DNA of 64,000 bases from Corynebacterium sp. P4-C1 (GCF_030503595.1 NZ_CP129966.1:186001-250000); one strand, 5' to 3'. Positions 8,799 through 19,339 are shown, counted from the first letter of the stretch. Numbers and translations: made by a program. Notes: generated from the letters alone by a model not told the origin.

Positions 8799-9908
8799 AT
8801 GAGTGATTTTCCGAAGATCCAACTGCTCTCGCCCAAGCGCGGGATGCCGCCGAAGCACTTCGCCGACCTGACCAAGCAGGAGCGTATCGATGCCCTCGCC
8901 GAGCTCGGCCTGCCCAAATTCCGCGCCGACCAGATTGCCCGCCACTACTACGGCCGGTTCGAGGCTGACCCGTCGACGATGACGGACCTGCCGGCCGCGC
9001 AGCGCGAACTGGTGAAGGATGCCCTGTTCCCGCGCCTGCTCACCCCGGTGCGCACCGTCGAGACCGACGAAGGAGACACGACCAAGACTCTCTGGCGCCT
9101 TCACGACGGAATCCTGCTGGAATCGGTGCTGATGCGTTACCCGGGCCGTGCGACGCTGTGCATTTCCTCGCAGGCTGGCTGCGGCATGGCCTGCCCGTTC
9201 TGCGCCACCGGCCAGGGCGGGTTGGACCGCAACCTGTCCACGGCGGAAATTGTCGACCAGGTCCGCGAGGCCGCCGCGATGATGGAGGCGGAGGGGGGCC
9301 GCCTGACCAACGTGGTTTTCATGGGCATGGGGGAGCCGCTGGCGAACTACAACCGCGTCGTGTCGGCGGTGCGGCAGATTGTCTCGCCGGCACCGGACGG
9401 GTTCGGCATCTCGCAGCGCAACGTCACCGTGTCTACGGTCGGCCTCGCGCCCGCAATCCGCAAGCTCGCCGATGAAGGTCTCAACGTCACCCTCGCCGTC
9501 TCCCTCCACACCCCGGACGACGAGCTGCGCGACACCCTCGTTCCGATGAACAACCGCTTCAGCGTCGAGGACGTGCTCACGGCCGCGCGCTATTACGCGG
9601 ATCAGACCGGCCGCCGCGTGTCCATTGAGTACGCGCTCATCCGCGACATCAACGACCACGATTTCCGCGCCGACATGCTGGGCCGCAAGCTTCACGACGC
9701 CCTCGGCCCCCTCGTCCACGTCAACCTCATCCCGCTGAACCCGACGCCGGGTTCGAAGTGGGATGCGTCGCCGCGTGACCGCCAGGACGAGTTCGTCCGC
9801 CGCGTCATCGCTCAGGGAGTCACCTGCACCGTGCGCGACACGAAGGGGCAGGAGATCGCCGCGGCGTGCGGCCAGCTCGCCGCTGACGAGAAGCAAGCAG
9901 GCGCCTAA
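8799..9908 (+). CDS. rlmN: Dual-specificity RNA methyltransferase RlmN
   Basis: 369-residue radical-SAM enzyme that methylates C2 of A2503 in 23S rRNA (and A37 in some tRNAs). The 4Fe-4S cluster motif CxxxCxxC is at Cys128, Cys132 and Cys135. The catalytic Cys that carries the methyl intermediate should be Cys357 in IAAACGQL. The internal GGEP-type motif reads [16 protein letters not shown] at 8783-8788 is a possible -10 giving a very short leader. Downstream lies a strong hairpin shared with the convergent DUF2631 gene. Confidence 0.97.
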   Translation: MSDFPKIQLLSPKRGMPPKHFADLTKQERIDALAELGLPKFRADQIARHYYGRFEADPSTMTDLPAAQRELVKDALFPRLLTPVRTVETDEGDTTKTLWRLHDGILLESVLMRYPGRATLCISSQAGCGMACPFCATGQGGLDRNLSTAEIVDQVREAAAMMEAEGGRLTNVVFMGMGEPLANYNRVVSAVRQIVSPAPDGFGISQRNVTVSTVGLAPAIRKLADEGLNVTLAVSLHTPDDELRDTLVPMNNRFSVEDVLTAARYYADQTGRRVSIEYALIRDINDHDFRADMLGRKLHDALGPLVHVNLIPLNPTPGSKWDASPRDRQDEFVRRVIAQGVTCTVRDTKGQEIAAACGQLAADEKQAGA

Positions 9909-9923
9909 AACAGGCGCAAAAAG

Positions 9924-9958
9924 AACGCTCCGGGTGACCGTGTGGTCCCCGGAGCGTT
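9924..9958. terminator. Bidirectional terminator between rlmN and the DUF2631 gene
   Basis: Perfect 11-bp stem AACGCTCCGGG (9924-9934) with CCCGGAGCGTT (9948-9958). The minus-strand reading ends in CTTTTT, so it fits the convergent gene best; the plus-strand U-run is only TTT. Confidence 0.8.
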
Positions 9959-9960
9959 TC

Positions 9961-9971
9961 GCTTATCGACG
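9961..9971 (+). repeat. GCTTATCGACG copy 2
   Basis: Exact copy starting 3 nt after the rlmN terminator stem, in the gap between two convergent genes. Confidence 0.85.
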
Positions 9972-10005
9972 CTTCCCAGCGCCCAGCCGCCCTAGGCCAA
10001 CTGCC

Positions 10006-10563
10006 CTAGCGCGGATCAGACTCCTCCACGCGGAGCGTCTCGTGGACGTTCGGGATCTCCGGGGCGGCGATGTCTTCGCGGTGGGCGTCGCGCAGCTCAT
10101 GTGCGCCGTGCGCACTGTGTGCGCTGTGGGCGCCGACACCTGCCGCGGCACCGTTGTTCGCACCGTGGTTCACGGTCGCCGGATCAACGTTCAGGGCACG
10201 CAGCTGGCTGTCGGTCAGTTCGGCGTAGCGGCCTGTCAGAGCCTGCTGGTCGTGGGTCCAGTTCGGCTCGACGTGACCTTCCGGCTTGTTGTGGGCGGTC
10301 AGAGTCCGGACCTGGGATAGCTCCGGACGCAGCGCGAACAGGATCAGGCCGACGGCGATCAGCACGGCGATCGTGATCAGCCAGATGGTCTCGACGTGGC
10401 CGCGGTGGTTGCCGAAGTTGTAGCCGATGAGGAACAGCACGGAGATCCAACCAGCGATCTGGATGGTTTTCGGGGTCAGTTCGCTCCAGCCCAGCTTGGC
10501 CGACGGGACGTCAGCCTCGGAAACACCGTTGTACACCTGTGGTGCATCGTCCTTAGCGCTCAC
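10006..10563 (-). CDS. DUF2631-type membrane protein
   Basis: 185 residues. Two transmembrane helices (about residues 30-47 and 58-78) follow a hydrophilic N-terminus. The C-terminal half is soluble and ends in a His/Ala-rich stretch ([16 protein letters not shown]) of unknown role. A protein of this type is usual next to dxr in corynebacteria. Start chosen at the GTG at 10563 ([13 protein letters not shown]) because AAGGAG lies just upstream and a perfect TATAAT -10 is at 10597-10602. The frame stays open further upstream but would run over that promoter and into dxr. Confidence 0.7.
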   Translation of the reverse strand: MSAKDDAPQVYNGVSEADVPSAKLGWSELTPKTIQIAGWISVLFLIGYNFGNHRGHVETIWLITIAVLIAVGLILFALRPELSQVRTLTAHNKPEGHVEPNWTHDQQALTGRYAELTDSQLRALNVDPATVNHGANNGAAAGVGAHSAHSAHGAHELRDAHREDIAAPEIPNVHETLRVEESDPR

Positions 10564-10596
10564 AGCACACTCCTTGCGGGAAATCAGTTCTTGCCC

Positions 10597-10602
10597 ATTA
10601 TA
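10597..10602 (-). promoter_or_regulatory. DUF2631 gene promoter -10 (TATAAT)
   Basis: Perfect TATAAT on the minus strand; expected transcript start about 10590, a leader of about 27 nt. No good -35. Confidence 0.55.
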
Positions 10603-10711
10603 TTGGCACACCTGCTCGCCGCACCGCGATTCATCCCCCCGAAAGTCGGCGCGCTGCCAACGTTCGTTTGACCCCGGCGCGCGGGGAGCGGGCGTGTGTG
10701 AGAATGGAGCG

Positions 10712-11863
10712 GTGCGAAAAGTTCTCATTTTGGGGTCCACCGGGTCGATCGGAACGCAGGCGCTGGAGGTGATCGCCGCGGCGCCCGACCAGTTCGAGGT
10801 CGTGGGGATCGCCGCCGGAGGATCGGCCCCACAGGCCATCATCGCCCAGGCGAGGGAGTGGGGCCTGGAGGGAGACCGGGTGGGCGTCGCTAAGCAAGCT
10901 GCGGCTGAGGTTGTCGCGGAAGCTCTCGGCGGGCCTGTGCGCGGGGGCGAGCACGCAGCCGAGCAGCTCGTGCGCGAAACGGAGGCGGACGTTGTGCTCA
11001 ACGCGCTCGTCGGGTCGCTGGGCTTGGCCTCGACGCTGGCGGCGCTGGACATCGGCGCCGTGCTAGCCCTGGCCAACAAGGAGTCGTTGGTCGCCGGCGG
11101 GGACCTGGTCACGGCGCGCGGCGGGCAAATCGTCCCCGTCGATTCCGAGCATTCCGCGATGGCGCAGTGCCTACGTGCGGGACGAGAGGAGGACGTCGCC
11201 AGCTACGTTCTCACCGCCTCGGGCGGGCCTTTCCGCGGATGGACGCGCGAGCAGATGTGGGACGTCACCCCCGCGCAGGCCGCGGCGCACCCGACGTGGT
11301 CGATGGGGCAGATGAACACCCTGAACTCCGCGACGATGGTCAACAAGGGCCTGGAGCTAATCGAGGCGACCCTGCTGTTCGGCATTTCCCCGGACATCGT
11401 CGACGTGGTTGTGCACCCGCAGTCGATCGTCCACTCGATGGTGACATTTGTCGACGGGGCCACGATCGCGCAGGCGTCGCCGCCGTCGATGAAAATGCCG
11501 ATCGCGCATGCTCTCGCGTGGCCCGGACGCGTCGATGGGGCACAGCCGGCGCTCGATTTCCGCGACGCGATGGACTGGCGTTTCGAGCCGCTCGACGAGG
11601 CGGCGTTTCCCGCTGTGCGTCTCGCGCGCGAGGTCGCGGCGGCGCGCGGCACGTACCCGGCGGTGTACAACGCCGCGAATGAAGAAGCGGCGGCGGCGTT
11701 CCTCGCGGGGCGGATCCGCTTCCCGCAGATCGTCGACATCGTGGGCGAGGTGCTGGATTCGGCGTCCGAGTTCGCGGTGGTACCGTCTTCGTTCGACGAG
11801 ATCGTGGACGTGGAGACGCAGGCGCGTGAACGCGCCCATTCGCTTATCGACGCCTCCCCCTAA
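10712..11863 (+). CDS. dxr: 1-deoxy-D-xylulose 5-phosphate reductoisomerase
   Basis: 383 residues, second enzyme of the MEP isoprenoid pathway, converting DXP to MEP with NADPH. The N-terminal nucleotide-binding [11 protein letters not shown], the NKESLV segment, the metal/substrate-site region VDSEHSA and the loop [10 protein letters not shown] are all present. GTG at 10712 is chosen as start; GAGAAT 6 nt upstream may be the -10 of a leaderless transcript. The frame is open further upstream but over the divergent promoter. ispG of the same pathway lies one gene downstream. Confidence 0.96.
   Translation: MRKVLILGSTGSIGTQALEVIAAAPDQFEVVGIAAGGSAPQAIIAQAREWGLEGDRVGVAKQAAAEVVAEALGGPVRGGEHAAEQLVRETEADVVLNALVGSLGLASTLAALDIGAVLALANKESLVAGGDLVTARGGQIVPVDSEHSAMAQCLRAGREEDVASYVLTASGGPFRGWTREQMWDVTPAQAAAHPTWSMGQMNTLNSATMVNKGLELIEATLLFGISPDIVDVVVHPQSIVHSMVTFVDGATIAQASPPSMKMPIAHALAWPGRVDGAQPALDFRDAMDWRFEPLDEAAFPAVRLAREVAAARGTYPAVYNAANEEAAAAFLAGRIRFPQIVDIVGEVLDSASEFAVVPSSFDEIVDVETQARERAHSLIDASP
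11842..11852 (+). repeat. GCTTATCGACG copy 3 (3' end of dxr)
   Basis: Exact copy 8 nt before the dxr stop codon, encoding the LIDA of its last residues. Confidence 0.85.
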
Positions 11864-11881
11864 CCCCCGGAAGGCCACCCC

Positions 11882-13129
11882 ATGGGAGCATTCGTATTAG
11901 GCATCGTGCTGTTTGCCGTGTGCATCGCCCTGTCGATCGGGCTGCACGAGGCAGGGCACATACTCGCCGCCAAGGCCTTCGGGATGCGAGTGAGGCGCTT
12001 CTTCCTGGGGTTCGGGCCGACACTCGTGTCCGCGAAGAAAGGGGAGACAGAATACGGCATCGCGGCGCTCCCGTTCGGCGGGTTCTGCGACATCGCTGGC
12101 ATGACGGCGATGGACGAGCTCACCGAGGAAGAAAAGTCCCACGCGATGTACCTCAAACCGTGGTGGCAGCGGGTGGCGGTGATGAGCGGCGGCATCGTCA
12201 TGAACCTGCTGCTGGGTTTCATGGTGATCTATCTGCTGGCGGTGTCGTCCGGCATCCCGAACCCTGACGCCGACCGCACTCCCGTGGTGGGGGAGCTGAC
12301 GTGCACCGCCGACCAAGTCGACGAGAAGACGCTTGCCGACTGTGAGGGCGACGGCCCCGCTGCCGCCGCCGGCGTGCGTCAAGGCGACCGTATTCTCTCC
12401 GTCGACGGGACTGCTCTCTCGTCGTTCGTGGAGTTGCGCGACTACGTGCTCGAGAGGCCGGGGGAGACCGTGGTACTCGGCGTGGAGCGCGGTGCCGGGC
12501 CGGGAGCCGGAACCAGCGCCGGCGCCAGCGCTGAGCGGCTCGACATTCCCGTCGACGTCGACGAGGTCTCCCGCATCGGCCCGGACGGCCAGCCGTACGT
12601 GGCGGGTGCGGTCGGCATGGCCAGCGCACCGGTCGCTGATGCCATGAAGCGCTTCGGGCCCCTGGAAGCAGTGCCGGCGGCAGGCCGGTTGTCGGGCGAG
12701 ATGATCTCGGCGAGCGTGAAGGGCCTGGCGGCGTTCCCGGGGAAGGTTCCGGGCGTGGTCACGGCGATCTTCGGAGACGAGCGGGACGTGGAAGGGCCGA
12801 TCAGCGTGGTCGGCGCCTCCCGCGCTGGCGGTGAGCTGGCGGAGCGCAGCCAGTGGGCCGTCTTCTTCTCGCTGCTGGCATCCCTGAATTTCTTCCTGGC
12901 GCTGTTCAACCTCGTGCCGCTGCCGCCTCTCGACGGCGGCCACATCGCCGTCGTCCTCTACGAGGCCGTGCGCGACCGCATCCGGCGCCTCCGCGGACTC
13001 CCGCCGGGCGGGCCCGTCAACTACGAGAAGCTCATGCCGCTGACGTACACCATGGCCGCGCTCCTGCTGGGGGTGGGAGTACTAGTGATTGTCGCGGACG
13101 TGACCAACCCGGTGCGGCTGTTCGGGTAG
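11882..13129 (+). CDS. rip1: Site-2 protease (RseP/Rip1-like M50 metalloprotease)
   Basis: 415-residue intramembrane zinc protease. HExxH is in the first transmembrane helix (His22, Glu23, His26), a PDZ-like domain lies in the middle (about 140-215), and the second active-site motif NLVPLPPLDGGH is near the C-terminus with Asp351 as third ligand. In mycobacteria the homologue Rip1 cuts anti-sigma factors and affects envelope lipids; the same role is inferred here. GGAAGG precedes the ATG, 18 nt after dxr, so it is translated from the dxr operon. An Ala/Gly-rich insert (GAGPGAGTSAGAS-like) interrupts the PDZ part. Confidence 0.93.
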   Translation: MGAFVLGIVLFAVCIALSIGLHEAGHILAAKAFGMRVRRFFLGFGPTLVSAKKGETEYGIAALPFGGFCDIAGMTAMDELTEEEKSHAMYLKPWWQRVAVMSGGIVMNLLLGFMVIYLLAVSSGIPNPDADRTPVVGELTCTADQVDEKTLADCEGDGPAAAAGVRQGDRILSVDGTALSSFVELRDYVLERPGETVVLGVERGAGPGAGTSAGASAERLDIPVDVDEVSRIGPDGQPYVAGAVGMASAPVADAMKRFGPLEAVPAAGRLSGEMISASVKGLAAFPGKVPGVVTAIFGDERDVEGPISVVGASRAGGELAERSQWAVFFSLLASLNFFLALFNLVPLPPLDGGHIAVVLYEAVRDRIRRLRGLPPGGPVNYEKLMPLTYTMAALLLGVGVLVIVADVTNPVRLFG

Positions 13130-13152
13130 GGGTTGTGGGTGGAGGCGGTGGG

Positions 13153-13163
13153 CGTCGATAAGC
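13153..13163 (-). repeat. GCTTATCGACG copy 4 (rip1-ispG gap)
   Basis: Exact copy on the minus strand, overlapping the place where the -35 of the ispG promoter would fall. Confidence 0.85.
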
Positions 13164-13178
13164 GTGCGCGTGCGGTGT

Positions 13179-13184
13179 TAGTCT
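13179..13184 (+). promoter_or_regulatory. Leaderless ispG promoter -10 (TAGTCT)
   Basis: TAGTCT, 7 nt, then the ATG at 13192. No ribosome-binding site precedes the ATG. Confidence 0.55.
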
Positions 13185-13191
13185 TGTGGCT

Positions 13192-14355
13192 ATGAATCAA
13201 CCTATCGGTTTGGGCATTCCGGAAGGGCCGCCGCCGACGCTGGCCCCGCGCCGCACAACCCGCCAGCTGTTCGTCGGCAATGTGGGAGTCGGTTCGGACC
13301 ACCCGATCTCTGTGCAGTCGATGACCACGACGAAAACGCATGATGTCAACGCCACCCTGCAGCAGATCGCGCAGCTGACCGCGACCGGCTGCGACATCGT
13401 GCGCGTCGCGTGCCCGAAGACGGTGGATGCGGAGGCGCTGCCGGCGATCGCGAAGAAATCGCCGATCCCGGTGATCGCGGATATTCACTTCCAGCCGAAG
13501 TACATCTTCGCGGCCATCGACGCTGGGTGCGCCGCCGTGCGCGTCAACCCCGGCAACATCAAGGAATTCGACGGCCGAGTCAAGGAGGTCGCGAAGGCGG
13601 CCGGCGACGCGGGCATCCCGATCCGTATCGGCGTCAACGGCGGCTCCCTGGACAAGCGCCTGCTGGAAAAGTACGGCAAGGCGACCCCGGAGGCGCTCGT
13701 CGAGTCCGCGATCTGGGAAGCCGGCCTGTTCGAGGAACACGGTTTCGGCGACATCGCGATCTCCGTGAAGCACTCCGACCCGGTGCTCATGGTGGAGGCA
13801 TACCGCCAGCTCGCCGCAAAGACGGACTACCCGCTGCACCTCGGCGTGACGGAGGCGGGCCCGAAGTTCATGGGCACGATCAAGTCTTCCGTGGCGTTCG
13901 GCGCACTGCTCTCCGAAGGCATCGGTGACACGATCCGGGTTTCCTTGTCTGCCGACCCGGTGGAGGAGATCAAGGTCGGCGACCAGATCCTGCAGTCGCT
14001 GAACCTCCGCCCGCGCAAGCTGGAGATTGTCTCCTGCCCGTCGTGCGGCCGCGCCCAGGTGGACGTGTACAAGCTCGCCGAGGAGGTCACTGCGGGCCTG
14101 GAGGGCATGGAGTACCCGCTGCGTGTGGCGGTGATGGGCTGCGTCGTCAACGGCCCGGGCGAGGCGCGCGACGCGGACCTCGGTGTGGCGTCCGGCAACG
14201 GGAAGGGCCAGATCTTCGTCAAGGGCGAGGTTGTGGAGACCGTGCCGGAGTCGAAGATCGTGGAGACGCTCATCGCGCATGCGGAACGCATCGCCGAGGA
14301 GGAAGGCCTCGAGGAGATCGAGGGCGCACGCGCGGAGGTCAAGGTTACAAAGTAG
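13192..14355 (+). CDS. ispG: 4-hydroxy-3-methylbut-2-en-1-yl diphosphate synthase
   Basis: 387 residues, 4Fe-4S enzyme of the MEP pathway that turns MEcPP into HMBPP with flavodoxin/ferredoxin. The N-terminal TIM barrel begins with [14 protein letters not shown]. The cluster-binding C-terminal part has [10 protein letters not shown] and [16 protein letters not shown] with the expected cysteines. The start is the ATG at 13192, 7 nt after TAGTCT, so the mRNA is probably leaderless; a GTG at 13186 is possible but lies too close to the -10. Confidence 0.97.
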   Translation: MNQPIGLGIPEGPPPTLAPRRTTRQLFVGNVGVGSDHPISVQSMTTTKTHDVNATLQQIAQLTATGCDIVRVACPKTVDAEALPAIAKKSPIPVIADIHFQPKYIFAAIDAGCAAVRVNPGNIKEFDGRVKEVAKAAGDAGIPIRIGVNGGSLDKRLLEKYGKATPEALVESAIWEAGLFEEHGFGDIAISVKHSDPVLMVEAYRQLAAKTDYPLHLGVTEAGPKFMGTIKSSVAFGALLSEGIGDTIRVSLSADPVEEIKVGDQILQSLNLRPRKLEIVSCPSCGRAQVDVYKLAEEVTAGLEGMEYPLRVAVMGCVVNGPGEARDADLGVASGNGKGQIFVKGEVVETVPESKIVETLIAHAERIAEEEGLEEIEGARAEVKVTK

Positions 14356-14376
14356 AACATCGCCGTTCATAGTGTG

Positions 14377-14410
14377 GCAGCGTCGGGAAACTTCCCGGCG
14401 CTGCTATTTT
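14377..14410 (+). terminator. ispG terminator overlapping the next promoter
   Basis: GCAGCGTCGGGAA (14377-14389) and TTCCCGGCGCTGC (14392-14404) form a 13-bp stem with one G-T pair. The following TATTTTT is the U-run and also contains TATTTT (14405-14410), the -10 of the next gene 7 nt before its ATG. Confidence 0.75.
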
Positions 14411-14417
14411 TACGCCC

Positions 14418-16247
14418 ATGAAAACTCGGGTTTCGGTGCTGCTGACGGTCCTCGCCTTCGTGATGGGCGCGGCGGGGTGCACGCCGAAGCCGAATCCCGC
14501 TGAGCCGGTCGCGCAGGACTTCCTCGAGGCGTTGTCGCGCTTCGACTACGACCAGATGGCGGCGCTTGTCGACGATTCCGCCAAAGCCTCCGATTCCCTT
14601 TCCACCTCCGTCGCCGGACTGCAGGCGGAGGGGGTCACCGCGACGCTGAACAGTGTCGACCAGCAGGAGAATTTGGCCACGGCGAACTACACCCTCGACT
14701 GGGCGCTGCCGCGGGACCGTCATGTGCGTTACGACGCCTCGATGACCCTCACCCAGCAGAACCAGGACTGGACCGTGCGCTGGCAACCGTCCATCCTGCA
14801 TCCGCGCCTCGGAGCCAACCAGCACCTGGAACTGCGCACGGTGCCGGCGGATCAGGCGAGCGTTGTGTCGTCGGACGGCGTGGCTTTGCTGAGTCCGGGT
14901 GTGGCCTACCGCCTCCTCGTGGACACGAACGCGGTGGGGGACAAAACGAATACCGCAGCCTCGATTTCTCAAGCGCTCGCCGCCGCCCACGAGCAAGACC
15001 CGTCGGTGCCGCTGCGCGATGCGGGGGAGTTGGAGAAGCAGCTTGCCGACGCCTCCGGTGTCTTCTCCGTGGCCATGCTCCCCCTCGGCGCGCGGGACGC
15101 GGTCGAGGGCGCTGTCGGCGGGCTGAAAGGTGTGCGCCTCAACGAGGAAGCATCCATGGTCGCCGACGACCCCCACTTCGCGCCCGACATCATGGCCCGC
15201 ATTGGTGAGGAAGTCCGCACCGACCTTGAGGGTGACGCCGGGTGGAAGGTCTCCATCGTCAACGAGAACGCCAACGAGCTGGAGGACATCGAGCGCCACG
15301 ATGCCACTCCGTCGCCGTCTATCACGGTCAGTCTCTCCCACAAGGTGCAGACTGCCGCCGAGAAGGCACTCGAGCCCATCAACGGGCAGAAGGCGATGAT
15401 TGTGGCGATCCGGCCGTCGTCAGGCGAAATCCTCGCCGTGGCCCAGACGAAAGCCGCCGATGAAGACGGCAACACCGCCATGATGGGGCAGTACCCGCCC
15501 GGCTCCACCTTCAAGATCCTCACCGCTTATTCCGGTCTCGAACACCAGGGGCTCAACCCCGACTCCATTGTCCCGTGCCCCGGCACAATGGACATCTACG
15601 GCCGTACAGTGACCAACTACGCCGGCTTCGGCATGGGCAACGTGCCGCTCCAGACTGCGTTCGCGCGGTCCTGCAACACCACTTTCGCCGATATCTCGAC
15701 GAAACTGGCGCCGGGGGAGCTGCGGGACGTCGGCAAGCAATTCGGCCTCGGTATCGACTACAAGATCGCCGGACTCGACTCGTTGACCGGCTCCATCCCC
15801 GACGGCGAGGAACCGCTCGACCGCACCGAAGCCGGCTACGGCCAAGGCCTCGACCTCGCGTCTCCGTTCGGCATGGCGCTCGTGTCGGCCACCGCCGCCA
15901 ACGGCTCCACGCCGAAGCCGTACCTCATCGCCGGCCGCGACACAACCCCCAGCGAAGAAGCCCCGCAGCCCGACCCGCGCGCCATCGAGCAGCTGCGACA
16001 GATGATGAAAGCCGTCACCAGCCCCGGCGGCACTGCAACAGGAATGGGCGCCGGCGGCGACATCCGCGGCAAGACCGGTGAAGCCGAAATCAACGGCGGC
16101 TCCCACTCCTGGTTCACGGGATACCGCGACGACGACATCGCGTTCGCCACCCTCATCGTCCTCGGCGGCGGGTCCGAAGCCGCGGTGGCCGTCACCGACA
16201 CCATGCTGCGCAACATCGACGAGGCGGGCGCCCCGAAGCCGCAGTAA
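14418..16247 (+). CDS. Lipoprotein class B penicillin-binding protein
   Basis: 609 residues. Lipoprotein signal with lipobox ending at Cys21 (VMGAAGC). An NTF2-like, MecA-N-type domain follows (about 30-145), then a PBP dimer region and a transpeptidase domain. The three catalytic motifs are intact: STFK with Ser363, SCN with Ser418, and KTG at Lys552. It should cross-link peptidoglycan peptides in the periplasm, anchored by lipid rather than by a transmembrane helix. It matches the corynebacterial PBP2a-type proteins. The ATG is 7 nt after TATTTT, so the mRNA is probably leaderless. Confidence 0.92.
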   Translation: MKTRVSVLLTVLAFVMGAAGCTPKPNPAEPVAQDFLEALSRFDYDQMAALVDDSAKASDSLSTSVAGLQAEGVTATLNSVDQQENLATANYTLDWALPRDRHVRYDASMTLTQQNQDWTVRWQPSILHPRLGANQHLELRTVPADQASVVSSDGVALLSPGVAYRLLVDTNAVGDKTNTAASISQALAAAHEQDPSVPLRDAGELEKQLADASGVFSVAMLPLGARDAVEGAVGGLKGVRLNEEASMVADDPHFAPDIMARIGEEVRTDLEGDAGWKVSIVNENANELEDIERHDATPSPSITVSLSHKVQTAAEKALEPINGQKAMIVAIRPSSGEILAVAQTKAADEDGNTAMMGQYPPGSTFKILTAYSGLEHQGLNPDSIVPCPGTMDIYGRTVTNYAGFGMGNVPLQTAFARSCNTTFADISTKLAPGELRDVGKQFGLGIDYKIAGLDSLTGSIPDGEEPLDRTEAGYGQGLDLASPFGMALVSATAANGSTPKPYLIAGRDTTPSEEAPQPDPRAIEQLRQMMKAVTSPGGTATGMGAGGDIRGKTGEAEINGGSHSWFTGYRDDDIAFATLIVLGGGSEAAVAVTDTMLRNIDEAGAPKPQ

Positions 16248-16354
16248 CCCCCAGCAGCCAGGAATCGGGGCGCAGGAGAGCCGTGGATCCGGGGAATCGG
16301 GGAGCCGACCGAGCCAAATCAGCCGCGCCGTGGCATGGGACTAGCATGGTGCGC

Positions 16355-17227
16355 ATGAACACTCGCGGAAAACTGACCCCCGGAAAACCCACGCCGATTC
16401 GCACCGTCCCTGAGTCGATCGAACGCCCCGAATACGCGTGGAAGGACGAGGTGCAGGAAAACGTCGGCGAGCCGCTGGTCCAGACACCGGAGACCATCGA
16501 GAAGATGCGCGAGGCCTCCCGCATCGCCGCGAACGCGCTCGAGGCGGCCGGTGCCGCCGTTGCCCCCGGCGTGACCACCGACGAGATCGACCGCATCGCC
16601 CATGAGTACATGCTCGACCACGGCGCCTACCCTTCGACGTTGGGGTACCGCGGCTACACCAAGTCTTGCTGCGTCTCGCTCAACGAAATCGTCTGCCACG
16701 GTATCCCCGACACGACCGTGATCAAGGACGGCGACATCTGCAACATCGACGTCACCGCCTACAAGGACGGTGTTCACGGCGACACCAACGCGACATTCCT
16801 CGCCGGGGATGTCGCCGAGGAGAACCGTCTTCTCGTCGAGCGCACCCGCGAAGCCACCATGCGCGGCATCCGCGCCGCGAAGCCCGGCCGCCAGATCAAC
16901 GTCATCGGCCGCGTCATCGAGTCCTACGCCAAGCGTTTCGGCTACAACGTCGTCACCGACTTCACGGGCCACGGTGTCGGCACGACCTTCCACAACGGGC
17001 TTGTCGTGCTGCACTACGATTCTGAGGCCTACACCGACGTAATCGAGCCCGGAATGACACTCACCGTCGAGCCCATGATCAATATCGGCGGTCTCGAGTA
17101 CGACATCTGGGATGACGGCTGGACTGTCCAGAACCGCGACGGCGAGTACACAGCGCAATTCGAGCACACCATCGTGATCACCGAGGACGGCAACGAGATC
17201 CTCACCATCCCGGATTCCGAGCGTTAG
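16355..17227 (+). CDS. map: Methionine aminopeptidase
   Basis: 290 residues, type I metallo-aminopeptidase that removes the initiator Met, with the short N-terminal extension seen in the longer actinobacterial isoform. Metal-site residues are visible in [20 protein letters not shown] (two Asp), [10 protein letters not shown] (His), VEPM (Glu) and FEHTIVIT (Glu). The start is the ATG at 16355, 7 nt after TAGCAT (16342-16347), which suggests a leaderless mRNA; the frame extends upstream to 16283 without conserved sequence. The 3' end overlaps the convergent HNH gene by 4 bp. Confidence 0.95.
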   Translation: MNTRGKLTPGKPTPIRTVPESIERPEYAWKDEVQENVGEPLVQTPETIEKMREASRIAANALEAAGAAVAPGVTTDEIDRIAHEYMLDHGAYPSTLGYRGYTKSCCVSLNEIVCHGIPDTTVIKDGDICNIDVTAYKDGVHGDTNATFLAGDVAEENRLLVERTREATMRGIRAAKPGRQINVIGRVIESYAKRFGYNVVTDFTGHGVGTTFHNGLVVLHYDSEAYTDVIEPGMTLTVEPMINIGGLEYDIWDDGWTVQNRDGEYTAQFEHTIVITEDGNEILTIPDSER

Positions 17228-18318
17228 TTTCCGAATAGGAGACTCATCGCGCCGAACGGGTGGACTTTGTTGTCCACCGGGTATCCCCGCGGGGACCTCC
17301 AGACAGGTCTGCCCCTGATATTCACAATGCTGCCGCGGTTACGGTGCTTCGGGTCGTCGTCGTTTGTGCGGTTGTGGTACCTACACAGCGGCGCCAGGTT
17401 CGCCATATTGGTCTGACCGCCGCGCGACCATGAGGTGATGTGGTGGACTTCGCAGTTGTCGGAGGAATGGCGGCAGTCGGGGACAGGACACGCTGATAAG
17501 CATGCTCGGGCGAGATCGCGCTGTTTCTTGTTAGCGAAACGGCTCGTGCGGTACAGATTCACGGCACCTTCCTGCGGGTGGAACGTGGCCACCTGGAGGT
17601 CGGCGCCGTGATACTTGGCCAGGTAGTCCGCCCCCGTGATCGTCGTGCCGTCGCTGAGACCGAGGATGGTCTCGTCACCGTCGCCGCTGACGATGTCGAG
17701 GTAGTCCGGCAGCGGGATCAGCACCAGCGGACGCGGCACAGCCGGTGCGGCGGGCGTTGTCGTTTCCGTCTCGGCGTCGGGCCGCAACCCCAGCATGCCC
17801 ATGAGCGTCTCGAGCATCTGTGGGCCCGCCGGCCCGTCCGGCGAGATACGCTTCCGCAACGCGAATTCGAGAGCCGCCATGTCCTCCTCAGTTCCCATGG
17901 CGGTGAGCGGACGCATGCCGTCGCGCGACTTGCCGAACCCCATCGTCCTCTTAGGCGTCGGTTTCTTCCTTTCGGGGACGATCTCCGCTGCCTTGCGCTT
18001 AAGCGTCTCGCAGCGACCGCGGACATCCAACAGTTTCAGCCGCAGCCGCCACTTCTCGCGTTCGTCGGTGATGTGCTTGATGCGCGATTCAATGGCCCAG
18101 AGCTGGTCCGCCGTGAACGCTGCGGCCCGTGCGGCGTGCGCGGAGTACCTCTGTTGGCGCGTCCACTTCGTCGGGGCCAGGTACACGGCGTAGATGGTTT
18201 CCCATTTCTTCACCGTCGACCCGTCGAGCCCCGCGTCGAGAGCTTCCTGGGCATCGAAGTGCTCCAGGAAGTCGAGCGGGGCCTTCAGCGACCCGAGCAT
18301 GGCGGTGAATTGGTTCAT
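17224..18318 (-). CDS. HNH endonuclease of the DUF222 type
   Basis: 364 residues. The N-terminal two thirds resemble DUF222 of actinobacterial HNH proteins, rich in Lys/Arg. The C-terminal HNH motif is intact: [13 protein letters not shown], then [14 protein letters not shown], with Cys residues (CPVPDCRH) upstream that may bind zinc. Such proteins are common and multicopy in corynebacteria and mycobacteria; their biological role is not settled. ATG at 18318 lies 7 nt from TAGGTT (18326-18331), so leaderless. It faces map with a 4-bp overlap. Confidence 0.85.
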   Translation of the reverse strand: MNQFTAMLGSLKAPLDFLEHFDAQEALDAGLDGSTVKKWETIYAVYLAPTKWTRQQRYSAHAARAAAFTADQLWAIESRIKHITDEREKWRLRLKLLDVRGRCETLKRKAAEIVPERKKPTPKRTMGFGKSRDGMRPLTAMGTEEDMAALEFALRKRISPDGPAGPQMLETLMGMLGLRPDAETETTTPAAPAVPRPLVLIPLPDYLDIVSGDGDETILGLSDGTTITGADYLAKYHGADLQVATFHPQEGAVNLYRTSRFANKKQRDLARACLSACPVPDCRHSSDNCEVHHITSWSRGGQTNMANLAPLCRYHNRTNDDDPKHRNRGSIVNIRGRPVWRSPRGYPVDNKVHPFGAMSLLFGN

Positions 18319-18410
18319 AGTTTTCAACCTAGACACCGCTGCTCCGCCGCGAAAGAGCATGTCTACTATAGTGCGCAGCCGCGGGGGTAGCGCTAAAGAA
18401 CGCAATAAAA

Positions 18411-18434
18411 AAGACCGCCCAAAGGCGGTCTTTT
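18411..18434. terminator. Terminator downstream of the broken exported-protein gene
   Basis: AAGACCGCC (18411-18419) with GGCGGTCTT (18424-18432), loop CAAA. T-runs lie on both sides, the longer on the minus strand, so it ends minus-strand transcription from the pseudogene. The remaining gap to the HNH start holds that gene's promoter. Confidence 0.85.
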
Positions 18435-18453
18435 CGGCTGAAAACCGTGTCTC

Positions 18454-18877
18454 CTACTTGAGGGTCATGGTCTTCCAGTCAATCTGCGGCAGGTAGCCGT
18501 TGTAAAGAGCCCAGTTGGCAGCACCGATGACGCCACCGATGATGGTGGCGAGGGCGAACCAGTCGACGCCATCGCGCCAGAGGCGGGCCCACTGCGGAGT
18601 GTTCTCATCTTCCGTGTAGGTTTCATTGCCCCAAATGTCGCGAACGTCGGCATCCGTGTCAGCGTCGGGGGCGTCACCAACCGGCGGCCAGGCCCGGCTT
18701 CTCGCCGATCTTACCGATCAGATCCTTGATCGGGGTATCGTCGGCCTGGCTCGAGCCGGAGGTGAAAGATCCACGGGACTCGTCCGGCTAAGGAGCAGCG
18801 GTAGCGACTGCGGTGCCGCCAAAAGCAACGGCGGAGGCGGTGACTGCAGCGAGAGCTGCGTTGCGGAACTTGCGCAT
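18454..18877 (-). pseudogene. Broken small exported membrane protein (paralogue of the upstream gene)
   Basis: Reading from ATG 18877 gives a signal peptide (MRKFRNAALAAVTASAVAFG and on to ATAAP), then an in-frame TAG at 18788-18790. The same frame continues as plausible protein to a TGA at 18674-18676. From about 18678 a frame shifted by one base encodes GDAPDADTD, RDIWGNETYTED and a transmembrane stretch (ALATIIGGVIGAANWALY) to a stop at 18454-18456. So one nonsense mutation and one frameshift separate three good segments. AAGGAAAC precedes the ATG. It resembles the intact neighbour at 18926-19324 in signal peptide, RD-(I/L)-aromatic-G motif and C-terminal helix. Confidence 0.75.
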
Positions 18878-18925
18878 GATGTTTCCTTACTTCGCTGTTT
18901 GAAGGTTACCGGCTTAGTTTCGTGA

Positions 18926-19324
18926 TTACTGGGCGAACGGGCGGTAGTTGATGAAGTTGTCGAGCGGTGCGAGAATGACGCCGAATGCTGCAACAGCGCC
19001 GAGGGCGACGGTGAGTCCGTAGAGCACCTTGGCCGGGGTGCCGACATTATCCCAATTCTTGGAGGAACCGAACAGGTCGCGGCCATTCACCATGTAGGTG
19101 TCCGGGTCGCTGTGGTCGCCACCGGTGCTCTCAAAAATGCGGGTGGAGGAGCTGCGCGGCTTGTCGCCACCCTGGTTCTGCTCGCTTGCGGACTGGTTGC
19201 CAACGGTCTGGTCGGCAGCGGTCTGGTTGTCAGCCGTCTCCTCAGCAACTGCGACAGCAGTGCCACCGAAGGTCAACGCCAGGGCGGTGGTGCCAGCGAT
19301 GGCTGCGTTGCGGAAGTTACGCAT
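18926..19324 (-). CDS. Small exported protein with C-terminal membrane helix
   Basis: 132 residues, family not recognised. Signal peptide about residues 1-28 (FRNAAIAGTTALALTFGGTAVAVAEE). A Gln/Asn/Thr/Ser-rich acidic segment follows, then RDLFGSSKNWDN and one hydrophobic helix (about 98-118, VLYGLTVALGAVAAFGVIL) close to the C-terminus. The layout suggests export and anchoring in the membrane. ATG at 19324 is preferred to the GTG two codons earlier because GGAA is 8 nt away. A degenerate copy follows directly downstream on the same strand. Two AACTAGTT palindromes lie upstream. Confidence 0.65.
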   Translation of the reverse strand: MRNFRNAAIAGTTALALTFGGTAVAVAEETADNQTAADQTVGNQSASEQNQGGDKPRSSSTRIFESTGGDHSDPDTYMVNGRDLFGSSKNWDNVGTPAKVLYGLTVALGAVAAFGVILAPLDNFINYRPFAQ

Positions 19325-19339
19325 ATTCACTGTTCCTAC

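Noticed and set aside
10564..11112. Long minus-strand frame upstream of the DUF2631 gene
   Set aside because: It is antisense to dxr, Ser/Thr/Pro-rich, and lies beyond a clear TATAAT and ribosome-binding site.
18465..18680. Open reading frame of 71 codons on the minus strand
   Set aside because: It is a third frame of the broken exported-protein gene; the neighbouring frame gives the transmembrane helix and motif shared with the intact paralogue.
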